Below are positions 47,622-59,239 of a stretch of DNA of 64,000 bases, one piece after another. Position 1 is the first letter of the stretch, and every line of letters starts with the position of its first letter. This DNA is from Cryptomeria japonica (lineage: Eukaryota; Streptophyta; Pinopsida; Cupressales; Cupressaceae), in NCBI RefSeq assembly GCF_030272615.1, contig NC_081408.1:311815118-311879117 (forward strand). Direction: 5' to 3'. Made by a program: the position numbers and the translations under genes. The notes under the pieces are model-generated. The model did not search any database. It was given only the letters and a program-made list of their open reading frames with translations, and was not told the DNA's origin.

Positions 47622-49458
47622 TGATGCTCTGCAAAAAAGATTAGAAAATCTGTTTGATGGCAACACACACAAGAGCACAAGAAACAAACGTTAGTGTTAG
47701 CAACAAAAGATTATCCTAAACAGGCATATCAAGAGAGATATTAAGCATGAAATAGAAAGCATATAAACATAGAATGAAATAGCTAATCAAGATGCTCATA
47801 GTTGGTCCTCCCTTGTTCCTCTCCTCTCCAAGTCCCAAATGAGTGTAGCTCTCAGCTTTTAGCACTAGCCATGGATGCCATATGGAGATTCAAGATGGTT
47901 GAATATGATAAGCAAATACTATGCAAGAGTAGATAGTGATGCTATGAAAAAGCTCTATGCTAATGCCAGTATAACAACAATACTCTAAAATGCTTCTCTT
48001 TGCTTGAGGAGAAGGGTTCTATTTATAGAAGAAATGGGGAAATGAAGGGTTAAGATTGAATGGTTTAATCAAGGGCCAAGCTTGAAAGTTGGGGATCCAT
48101 GTGCACAATTGGCACCAATAAAATGGTGACAAGTGTCAACATAGGATTGGGTTGAGAGAGGAGGTTGGAGGCATTAAAGGTCTGAGAAGACTTCATGGTT
48201 ATCTAGAAGGTAAGGGTCAAGCCTAAATTAGGATTACCCACTGGATTAGGAGTTAATGCAAGGATAAACCTTTGTGCAAATGATTAAGAGATAATCATGG
48301 TCAAAGCATTAAAGGCTTGATGAGAGGTTGAGTCAAAACAAATGTTTTAACCATGTGGGAGGGTTTGAGGTAACCATTAATGGTTATTGGAGACTTTGGG
48401 GATTAAGTGGTTGAAGGTTGAAAGCCTTCAATGGTTATCAAAGACTTTGAGCCATTTAGTGGTTGAAGGTTGGAAGCTTTCAAAGGTTATCCAAGACTTT
48501 GAGGGTTAATTTGTTGAACACACAAAGCATTAATTGCTTTTCAAAGACTTTGGAGTCTTTGAGAAGTGACTCCAATTTGCTTAGGAATGTGACAATATTT
48601 AGGGGATGGATTAGGCTAATTAGGAAGGGTTTAGAAGAATCTAGAAGGGGTTTAGGCATACAAGTGGATTTTGTAGGAAAATGCAAGTGGGAGAAATTTT
48701 GGTATTTTCAATTAAAATAAAATCATTTATTTCAATTAAATGGTGTAAGTTGAATTTGGATAAATATTTAAATAAATATTAATTTATTTAAATGAGAAAA
48801 AGAAGATAAAGTATTTAAAATGCTTGAAGACTTTGAGGGAAACCATTAAAGGCTTGAAGACTTTAAGGAAAACCATTAAAGTCTTAAGAAGATTATAGAA
48901 GGAAGCCATCAAGTTTGAAGACTTTAAAGCCATCAAGTTTGAATACTTTAAGGGAAACCATTAAAGGTTTCAAGTGGGTGAGGATAAATAGGATTTTAAA
49001 TAAATAATTTATTTAAAATAGTTGTGCAACTTGCTTTTGTAGGAAAATACAAGTGGGTGGAGGATAAAGGTGATTTAAATAAATTATTTATTTAAAATAA
49101 TTGTGCAACTTGCTTTTGTAGGAAAATACAAGTGGGTGGAGGATAAAGGTGATTTAAATAAATGATTTATTTATTTAAATGTGAGAGGTGGGATTTTGGG
49201 GGTTTTAAATAAATATTAATTTATTTAAATGTGAGAGAAGATTTAATTAAATAAATATGATTTATTTATTTAATTAATGGTCTGAATTTGGTTAAGTGAA
49301 TTAAATCAAATAAATTGAATAATTTATTTAATTAATAGGAGAATAGGGTTAAGATGAATTAATTAAATATTAATTTAATTAATTATTAATTGATGGTTAA
49401 ATAATCAAATAAATACTAAGTATTCATTTAATTAAGTGGACAGATTTATGTGACTACA
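47622..49458 (-). repeat. 3' LTR of the Tat element (left)
   Basis: 1,837 bases with TG...CA ends (plus strand TGATGCTCTGC to GTGACTACA). By eye it is identical to 61943-63796 apart from 17 bases missing at about 48324, where the right copy has ACCCTTGGGTTGGGTAG. A 2-base AG microhomology at the junction suggests a deletion here. Inverted TATA box (CTATAAATA on the minus strand) at 48020-48028. The first-half gene-like text (85 codons at 48463-48720) is identical in both LTRs and is not a gene. Confidence 0.95.
48020..48028 (-). promoter_or_regulatory. TATA box of the 3' LTR
   Basis: CTATAAATA on the minus strand. The identical sequence is at 62341-62349 in the 5' LTR, where it would drive the element's own transcript. 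Confidence 0.7.
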
Positions 49459-49471
49459 TTTGCCCCTCTTT
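49459..49471 (-). other. Polypurine tract of the Tat element
   Basis: On the minus strand AAAGAGGGGCAAA lies directly against the start of the 3' LTR. It has one pyrimidine interruption. Confidence 0.85.
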
Positions 49472-51964
49472 GAGACGGTGCAGTTTATCGCGTCGTTTCA
49501 AAGAAAGAAAAATAGGTGTGAAGAAATGCCCCATAAAATGTAAATTTAATGGGTGGTATGCCCCCTCGAGAGATGGGCCGAATGTTTGTTTTTTTTTTTT
49601 TTTTTTTTTTAAATCGGGCGATCTCTCGAAAAAGAATGAAAAGTGGAGGGGAGGTAGAATAGAAGAAATTAGAACTAATGATGAAAGAATGGGAGAAAAT
49701 GGAGTGAATATGAAGAAACAACAAGCCAGCGAGTACCCTGAGGTCATGCAAGAGATACATAGCAGATGTAGTGTGGGGTTTGGATTGATGCTATACAATT
49801 GATCAAAATTGTTTGGACAATCTGGTGCAATCGGTTTAATTGCCCCGGTCAAGTCAAAGCGTGACAGTTGATGTCAGTTGGTCGCTTGGACATGATAAAG
49901 TCTGAGTAAGTGAATCAAAGTGACCTGATGTGACTTAGACAATTGATGTAATTGCCCGATGAAGTCAAGGTATATGAAGCAAAATACTCGTTTGAGACGT
50001 AGACAATTGATGTAATTGTCCATTGGATTGTGTTTGATTGGTTGATCAATTGATAGTATGTGTGTGTGATGGATGGTTGTGGGGAATCATGGCAGCTCCG
50101 TTGAGACTAGGTCATTATGATAAATGCCTGATGTAGTCTAGGATTACCATAATCGATTACCTGTTGAGACCCGAAGATACGTGATCAGAGTATCTATTGA
50201 TAGTCTAGGTGTGTGGGAGTCAATGTACCTGTGCAGAGAGAGTAACTTGTTTGGCTTATTGGATGACTTAGCATAGGAAACACAATCCCTCCTATTTAGA
50301 GATGGATGGTGATGAACATGGCTTGATTAAGTTGATTGGGACATGATGTAGGGTATGTGATGGTGATTATCGAGATGGGGAGGGTGGGGGGGGTTCAATG
50401 TTAGATAGAAGAAATGGAGGACCTATTACATTCCTATGGAAGAAGAGGAAAAATAGAGTATCCATTGTCATTACTATGTATGAATGATATGCAGCTATTT
50501 ATGAATGTATGGATGGATGGAATGCAACGGAATGCAATATATACAAATGAGATGGAATGATGATCCATGGTGCATTATTTTTCATCATTGAGCTTTAAAA
50601 TGTTGTAAGAAAATACAAGCAACTTGACATAAAGATTCAAGATGACCAGAGTATTTCTTACATGGATTTTGATATAGCAAGTTAATACAAGCAACTTGAT
50701 ATAATGGATCAAGTTGACCTGAGTATTGCTTGCGGAACAGATAAGGATTATCTCCTTTCATGCATGACTTGGATCGTCCTCCTTGATCTTAGGCTGATCA
50801 TATCCTGAGACAAGTGCATACCGTACTAAGAAATAAAAACCTTTATCCAAATTGGATGAGGAGGAACCAAAGAATGAGCATTGTACCTGTAAACAAACAA
50901 TATATACATAAAGAATAAAGAATATGGATCCTTGGTAATGGTTCATGCTCATATGGTCGAGATATACGCTGTAGTCAGCAAGCCGTAGTGATCTATGACT
51001 ACATTTGGCATAAGATCACGTAGCTTGGTGAACTTCCCACGTAGACACCATTAGTACATGCCCCAGAACTTCATCGGAAGTAATGCGCAAACAATACAAA
51101 ACAATGCTGAAAGATCCCAATACAGATAAACAAATGATTGTACTCATAAATCAACCAAGTATTTGATAGCTTAACATAATTTTCTTGTCAAAGAAAACGT
51201 CACTTTTGTCTTTGTTTTGGTAAGGAAGGATGCATCCTTGTTTTTAAAGACAGTTTCTGATTTGTTGGATGTGGATTGTGTGGTCGATTGATAAATGGTC
51301 ATTGTGTGAGTACTGTGTTAATGTTGGTTTTGCATCTGCTTGAATGAATATGTACAAGGTGTTGCCATGTTTTTGTGTGATTTTCGATGGGTTTTTCGAT
51401 GTTTTTGGATTTTGTGTAATAGTTTTTGAATGTTTTTGGATTTTGTGAGTCATTTTTGAATGTTTTTGGATTTTGCGAGACATTTTTGAATGTTTTTGTA
51501 TTTTGCGAGACATTTTTGAATGTTTTTGTATTTTGCGAGACATTTTTGAATGTTTTTGCCAATGAATCACCAGTAATGTAGAATCCACTTCCATCATCTA
51601 GATTGTAAGGGCATTGCCCCCAAGTTGGACATGATTTATGAAAAAGCGGGATGCTAGACGCATGAAGTACTTTCTTGGATTACAGATCAAATAACAAGCC
51701 ATGGTTAGATGGATGGATGTGTGTATGTATGAATGTGATCGCAACGAGCCTGAAAGATACTGGAGCCATTGCCTTTACGAGTGGTGCTTGTTTGCCAGGT
51801 TTTTGCCATCGTACTTACCCAAGGTGCCACTGGAGTGGTTGTTCACCGTTTGGATGCATGATTTTTCTTTACTTTTTTGAATGTTTTTGTATTTTCTTCA
51901 GGACATTTTCTGAATGTTTTTGGTATTTTTCTGATATGTAGGGGAGCCTGATGCTCTGTACACC
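49472..51964 (-). other. 3' untranslated region of the Tat element
   Basis: About 2.5 kb lies between the polyprotein stop and the polypurine tract. No coding region is convincing. It holds a long poly-T/poly-A stretch near 49589-49610, GATG-rich sequence and a tandem repeat at 51394-51559. Long 3' regions with tandem repeats are known from Tat/Ogre elements and can seed satellite DNA. Confidence 0.75.
51394..51559. repeat. 30-base tandem repeat in the Tat 3' region
   Basis: Five units of GACATTTTTGAATGTTTTTG plus ATTTTGCGA, the central ones nearly identical, with flanking units degenerate. A related copy lies at 51869-51935, nearer the polyprotein stop. Minus-strand open frames over it (51244-51597) are repeat artefacts with a KHSKMSRKIQ motif. 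Confidence 0.9.
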
Positions 51965-54900
51965 TTAGGTATAAAACCGTTTGAGGTGCATGCTGTTGAT
52001 TGGATCTGCGAGCGGTTCTCCGTCTGATGTAGCCAACTGATATGCCCCAGACCCGAATACAGCAGTGACAACATATGGGCCCAACCAGTTTGATTCAAAC
52101 TTTCCTTGATGTTCTCTGTTTGGTTGGTTGCGAGGATTCTCTCGAAGAACAAGATCACCTACCTCAAATGTACGAGATCTAACTCGGTGATTGTAGCTTC
52201 TACTCATGCGCTGCTGATAGGCTTTGAGGTGATTGTATGCAGCTTGTCGCTTCTCATCTAGTAACTCTAAGTCCTGAAGACGAGATACTCTGTATGCTTC
52301 ATCATCGATGAGATTGTGCAATGAAACTCGTAAGGATGGTATCTCGACCTCAATAGGTAAGATAGCTTCAACACCATAGACCAATGAATAAGGAGTTGCA
52401 CCTGTAGGGGTTCGAATGCTAGTTCGATATGCCCATAGCGCTGGATTCAATTGAACATGCCAATCACGACCGGCATCATTGACTGTCTTCTTTAGGATTC
52501 TCAATATGTTTTTATTGGATGCTTCGGCCTGACCATTGCCTTGTGGGTAATAGGGAGTGGAAAAGCGGTGTTGGATATGAAATTTCTCACAAAGTTCACG
52601 GACATCCTGATTTTTGAAAGGAAGACCGTTATCTGTGACGATGGACATGGGTACACCATACCGGCAGATGATGTAATTGAGGATGAATGAGGCGATCTGC
52701 TTGCCGGTGACTTGGGTAAGTGGAACAGCTTCGATCCACTTGGTGAAATATTCGGTGGCGGTAATAATGAATTTATGGCCATTGGATGAAGATGGATGGA
52801 TTTTACCCACAAGATCAAGACCCCATTGACAAAAAGGCCATGGTGTTGTGATTGGTTGCAGTTCTTGAGCTGGTGCATGTATTAGGTCGCCATGAACTTG
52901 ACATTTTTTGCACTTCCTAACAAAGTAGTAGGAATCCTTTTCCATAGATGGCCAATAGTATCCAGCTCGCATGATCTTCTTGGCTAGTGATGGACCACTT
53001 GAGTGAGTCCCGCAAATTCCTTCATGTACCTCTTCCAAAGCCTTTGTTATCTCACCTTGTTCTAGACATCGAAGGAGAGTACCATCAAGACTGCGTCGGT
53101 ATAGGGTTTCGGCAATAATGGTATATCGAGCAGTTTGGCGAATGAAGGTTTTTCGTTGGTTGTTCGATTGGTTGGGAGGAAGGGTATGATCACGGAGATA
53201 GGTGTAGAACTCACCGTACCATGGGGATTCAGAACCAACAAGGCAACATATCATTTCAGATTCGGGGATATCATAAGCGGGGATCCAAAGTTGTTCTACC
53301 AAGAACTCGTAGCGTGTTGAATTCTGTGGAAGATCTAGTAGAGATGCGATGGTAGCCATGGCGTCAGCAGCTCGATTCTGATCTCTTGGTATCTGCTCAA
53401 AAGTGATAGTAGTAAATGATGTCTTTAGAGTGTCCACCATTTGCTTATATGGCATGAGTTTATCATCTTTGGTCTGATATTCATCTGTTGCTTGTCGAAT
53501 GACCAGTTGGGAATCGCCATATACTTGCAATTCTTTTAATTTCCATTGTACGGCTAACCTGAGTCCTGTGATCAAGGCCTCATACTCTGCTATGTTGTTT
53601 GTGCATGGAAATGTGAGCCTGTAAGACTTCGGGATGCTATCACCTTGAGGTGTGATAAACAGAATGCCTGCCCCCGAGCCGTGCCTAGTGTATGAACCAT
53701 CAAAGTATAATTTCCATGACTGTGCTTCTGTAATCATGAATATCTCTTCATCTGGAAAATTGGAAATGAGAGGATGATCACCTATGAGAGGTGCATCGGC
53801 CAACTGATCTGCAATAACCTGACCTTTGATAGCTTTACGGTCCACATACTCAATATCAAATTCACTTAGAATCATCACCCATTTGGCTAAGCGACCTGTC
53901 AATGCTGCTTTGCTGAGTAAGTACTTGAGTGGATCAATCTTTGCGATGAGTTGTACCTTGTGTGTTAATAGATAGTGCCTCAGTTTGGTGGCTGCCAAGA
54001 TTACTGCTAGGCAAGCTCGCTCAATAGGTGTGTAATTGAGTTCATAGCCCACCAGTGTGCGAGAGATGTAGTATACAGCACACTCTTTACCTTCTGCATT
54101 ATGTTGTGCTAGTAGTACACCCAATGTTGTACTTGTTGCTGAGATATAGAGCAATAATGGTCTACTTGGATCTGGTGGCATCAACAATGGTGGATTCATG
54201 AGATAGTCTTTGAGTGACTGAAATGCTTGCTGGCATCTGTCATCCCACTGAAAGCGGATGTTCTTGTGTAGCAGGTGTGTAAATGGGTGACACTTATCGG
54301 CTAATTGTGCAATGAATCTTCGGATGGATTGAAGCCGCCCTTGTAGTGTCCTTAGCTGACTGATATTCTTTGGAGGTGGCATGTCCATGATAGCTTTTAC
54401 CTTTGCTGGGTCGACCTCAATACCTTTGCTTGAGACAATGTATCCTAGAAGCTTCCCGGAGGTCACTCCAAAGACACATTTCTTTGGGTTGAGTCGAACA
54501 TGATATTGTTCCAGTCTATCAAAGATTTGTTCTAAGATATGGAGATGTCCTTCTCTTGTGAGTGATTTTGCTAGTAAATCATCCACATAGTCTTCCATCA
54601 TAGTATGCATCATGTCATGGAAGATGGTGGTCATTGCTCTTTGATAGGTCGCTCCTGCATTCTTTAGACCAAAAGGCATTACATTCCAGCAGTATGTGCC
54701 CCATGGACATGTGAAGGCTGTCTTATGTTGGTCCTCTGGTGCGATCTTTATTTGATTGTATCCTGAAAAGCCATCCATGAGTGAAAGCATGGCATGTCCT
54801 GCTGTCAAATCCACTATGATGTCGATATTTGGTAGAGGGAAGTCATCCTTAGGACATGCCTTATTCAGATCTCTGAAGTCTGTACAAATGCGGATGCCCC

Positions 54901-57900
54901 CTTTTGGTTTGCCAACTGGTACAATGTTGGAGATCCATTATGCATAATCAATTGGTCTAATGAAACCAACATCCAGGAGTTTCTTGAGTTCTGTTTTGAC
55001 TAGCACGGCAATCTGAGGATGCATCTTACGAAGCTTCTGCTTGACAGGTTTGGCTCCTTTTGCTACTGTGAGATGATGCATGACTAAATCAGGATCAAGC
55101 CCAGGCATGTCTGCATATGACCATGCAAAGTTGATCTGACGCTGTTGGAAGAACTCTATAAATTGAGGTTGTTCCTCTGGAGTGAGAAGAGATGCCAGAT
55201 GTATGATATGAGGGTTTTCAGGAGTCCCCACATTGTATTCTTTGGTCTCCTCAATGAGGATCGTTGATCGTTCCTGTTGTGTATTAGCAGGGAGAATGTC
55301 AAACCCTTCATCCTCAGGCGCCTCAGAGAGGTTTTCACCGTTGGATACGCTCTTTCTTTTTACTTTTGTTGGATCAAACAGTGCCACAGTGTGGTTTTCA
55401 CTGGAAGATCCATGTTTTAATGTTATATTTTTGCAGCTGAAGGGTTTGGCATCCGCTCCGAAGTATGCTGCGCTATTAAGTTGAATGGCGAATCCAGCTT
55501 TGTGATCCCCGCTTGGTAGATTATCCCGTAATTCTAAAAAGTCAATGATAGCCTCATCGTTCTGGAAGAGGTCAAGACATGGGGGATTTGGTTGGTTCCA
55601 TTCGATGAGTTCAGGGTGTATAATAGGCATTACTTCATCGATTAGATTAAGTGCGGGTGATGTATCAGTGAGGGTTAAGACGGTGTGGTGAAGGTCGTTG
55701 ATAGTAGTCTCCCTGTCAGAATCAGGCGTAGGATGAGACGTAGGGTCTGTGGAAGATGTTTCCAGCTCAGGTACCCAAGTGGTCTTTACCTGTGCTTCTC
55801 CGTAAACAGGGATGTCTTTGCCTGGTGGAGGTGGTGACGTGTCTTCCTCATCTGAAGTGTTAAGTTGCACAGAATCAAATTCCCACTCATGTGAGTCGGT
55901 CTCTGAATCACTTTCCAGCATCCGATTGCTATACCATACTGGGATGTCTTTGGAGTTGAACACGGCAGGTGTGATTGGGTTATGTATCTTTGTGGTGATC
56001 GGTGCTGCAGGAACTGTGATGGGGTTTAAAGGATTTGTTACTGGAAGTATCGGTAATGGTGACTCAGTGGCTGCTGATGGAACGGCTGGTGCCATAGATG
56101 TCGCTGCGGGTGCGGAGATAGTTGCTGCTGTGGATGGGATTACTAGTTCGATTGGTGGAATTTTTGGTATTATAGATGGTGGTGTTGGGTTTGTGAGCCT
56201 CGATGGGGCAGTGGGGATATGGCTTGATGGTGCTTTGATTATGAAAGGTGTCCTCTTTGCAGTAGGTGGGCAAAATGGTTTACTAGTTTTGCCTTTGAAT
56301 CTGAGTTTAGGAAGGACTTCTTTTTCAAAGCCTAGGCCTGTATTATCTTTGGGCTTGAACTCTGGCAGTAGCGGTTCATGTCGTCCTTGTTTGCAGGATC
56401 CCAAAGCACTCTGGCCATCATACCCCATTCTTTGCATAATGAGGAGGCCTTTACCATACTGTTCTGTAGGAAGTGTAACTTGCGGTTTTTCAGTGGTGAT
56501 GGGATCTTTATAGATCCATTCTGCTATGTCCTCATCTTGTGTCTCTTCCTTTTGACTCTTTCCAAGAATGAAAGGCGTTAAGGCACATGGAGGCGTGATT
56601 AGTGGTTGCTGGAGCAACTGCTGTGGTTTACCATGTGTTCTAGGAGAAGTGGGCATTTGTCCCACACAAAAGAGCTGACTCAAGTTGTATTCTCCAGGAC
56701 CTTCCTCTGCGATTTTCATCTTAAGCTTTTCTTGCTTGAGTATAGGGGTGTTTGAACTAGCAAGAGAGGCGGGATTTACATATGATGTGGAGGAAATGGC
56801 TTCCCTATTATTAGGAACAGTAATTTCTGGTTGATGGCTGATATTATGGCAAAATGCAAAGGGATTTGCATCGCCTAGGATTGTGATCTCTGCACCATTA
56901 TGTGGGAACTTGATACATTGATGGTAGGTAGATGGAACAGCTTGCATGGCATGTATCCAAGGTCTCCCTAATAATAGATTATATGGCAGAGGAAGGTCCA
57001 GAACCTGACAAATGATATGCTTTACCACAGGGCCCACTCGGATTGGTAGTACCACAGCTCCTTTGGATGAACGCTCTGCATCATCATAGGCTTTGATGGT
57101 GATCTTCTTACAAGGATCCACTGATTCTATTGCATATCCCAATGCTGTGACCAACTGTAGTGTGCAAATGTTTAGGCCTGCTCCATTATCGATCAAGACT
57201 CGCTTGATCCTGTGTTGGTTGACAAAGCCTTCAATGTGGAGTGAGGCGTTATGAGGTTGTTGGAAAGAAGAGTTGTCGCTTTCAGAAAAAGTGAGACAAG
57301 GTGATGACTTTAGATTTCCAACCATGGCTTGAAATTGGTCTGTATTCAAGTTTGCAGGGACTGACGCCTCTTGGAGTGCTTGATCCAAGATTGTTTTATG
57401 AGATGGCGATAGGCGTAACAGCTCTAAAATGGATATAAGCGCAGGCGTTTTGTCTAATTGTTCCACAAGAATGTACTGCTTTGGGATGGAGGTGGTGCCT
57501 TGTGGAGCTGCCTTGATGGTAACTTTGCCGCGACGCGTAACAACATTGCAATTTGAGGTGGGATTTTTGAAGGTGATAGTTGCAATTTGTTCACTGGCAT
57601 CATACAGGTGATTGACAGTGTAATTATACGCAGCCTGCGTATAATCAGTGGTATCAGGACCTCGTCTGGAAGTGGAAGGACCCCTTTGATCTTGTGATGG
57701 AAGTGGATTCTTGAACATCTGATGATCATTATTGGTTGTTTTTGGGTCATGTCCTTCAATTTCAATTTCTCCTCGGTCAATAAGATCCTGAATGAGATCT
57801 TTCAATCGATGACAATTACTTGTCTTATGTCCTCTTCCTTGATGGAACTCACAATGTTCAGTATCTCTCCACCATGCCGGTTTGACTTGAGGCTCATAAT

Positions 57901-59239
57901 TTGATAACTTAGGTAAAGTGATCAAATTCTGAGAAATGAGTTGTCGCATCACTATTTCGATGGGTTCCCCTAAGGGAGTGTATGTGCGTTTTTGTTTTTG
58001 TGGACGAGGTCTTGGTTCATCATGAGATGTGATGCGACCTTGATTAAGAGGAACATTTGTGTTATTTTGAGGTGGAGGATTTTGTCCTGCAAACCGAACC
58101 ACAGGTTGTGCATTTTGGATAGTCCGAGCATCCACAAGCCCATCGTTGACGATATTTTTATTCTTGTTCCAGAAGTTTGGTTTGTCACTATTGAAGCGCG
58201 GGCGAGGACCATCTTTTGGTTCATTAAAGATTTTGATGAGCCCTTTCTTGATGAGTGCCCTTTCACATTTTATACCCTTGGTGATCATATCGTTAAAGGA
58301 GTCTGTATCTTTGACATCCAGGTGAAATTCCATTTCTTCGTTTAAGTTGGAAATGAAAATTTCCACTAGTTCTCGTTCAGGTAACTGAAGAGAACGTCTG
58401 CTAGACATTTGGCGCCATCGTTGCAGGAATACTGAGAATAATTCCCCTGGTTTTTGTTTGGTGTTGCATAGATCAGCCATGGTGATGTCGCGTTCAATGT
58501 TATGAGAGTAATGAGATAGGAACTTCTGGATGAGTTCCTCAAATGTTCTAATGCCACCTGGTAGTCGGGAAAACCATGATGTGGTGGTTCCTCCCAAGCT
58601 TTGGGGAAAAAGGCGCATTAGGTATGTGTCCTCATAAGCCACTTCAAGACAAGCGGAATGAAATTCTCGGACATGATCACGGGGATCCCCCTTTCCTCTA
58701 TATTTTTCAAATTTGGGTGTTTCAAACCCGCGTGGAAAGGGTGGCATATAAAGATTCCTATCAAACGGATAGGGACAGATGTCGTTAAGTGAAAATTGAT
58801 TGGTCTTAACACCACTATGAAGTTGTTGGGCGAGATTCGCGACTTGTTGCCGCAACATCTCCATTTCATTTGGAGGAGGAGGTGGTGGGTTACCTCGAGG
58901 GATGTTATATCTGATGGGATCTCTACGTCTTTCCTCCTCATGGTGACTTTGTCTTTCTGATGCTTGTCTTAATTGGGCAAGATCAAAGTCTGAGGGGAGT
59001 TTGGCTCCTTCTTGAGCAAGTCTTAAGAAGTGAGCATCCGCATTGCTCCTGAGAATTTCATCAAATAATCTGTTAAAGTGAGGGTTATGCTGAACCCTTT
59101 CGATTGTTGAAGGAGTGGGACTACTTGGGTTTTCATCATTTACATTTCCTCCAAGTGCTTCTTGAAATTCATTGAGGTTGTCCTCTTCTTCCTCAATTTC
59201 TATTTCTCGTTGCCTTGATCGCGATCGGGTTTGAGCCAT
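51965..59239 (-). pseudogene. Tat Gag-Pol polyprotein, one in-frame stop in RT
   Basis: One frame of 2,425 codons starts MAQTRSRS. Gag occupies about residues 150-360 (FEKYRGKGDPRDHV, SWFSRLP); a CCHC-like knuckle with a His replacing the second Cys lies near 463-476 (CEFHQGRGHKTSNC). Retropepsin follows with D684-N-G-A instead of D-S/T-G, and a G-patch-like MGYDGQSALG lies near 938. Reverse transcriptase begins near 1380; codon 1434 (54938-54940) is TAA where relatives have Glu. YVDD is at 54578-54589. The first RNase H has lost its leading Asp (LYISAT). The archaeal-type RNase H keeps LYFDGS, E, D and D. Integrase has H-H-C-C and D-D-35-E residues (GLDLVG, VTDNG, GQAEA). Apart from the stop it appears undamaged. 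Upstream and downstream pieces are in the same frame. Confidence 0.9.
54938..54940 (-). other. Premature TAA stop in the Tat reverse transcriptase
   Basis: The stop lies between ...PIDYA and WISNIVPV..., where Tat proteins normally read through. It splits the polyprotein into 1433-codon and about 990-codon parts, and would block production of RT and integrase in cis. A GAA to TAA change (one transversion) is the simplest cause. Confidence 0.9.

Noticed and set aside
48463-48720. 85-codon frame on the plus strand, repeated at 62801-63058
   Set aside because: It lies in both LTRs of the Tat element, antisense to its transcription, without domain or start context.
55812-56513. 233-codon plus-strand frame
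   Set aside because: It is antisense to the Pro/Ala/Ser linker of the Tat polyprotein. Its Gly/Val-rich composition is a mirror of that linker.
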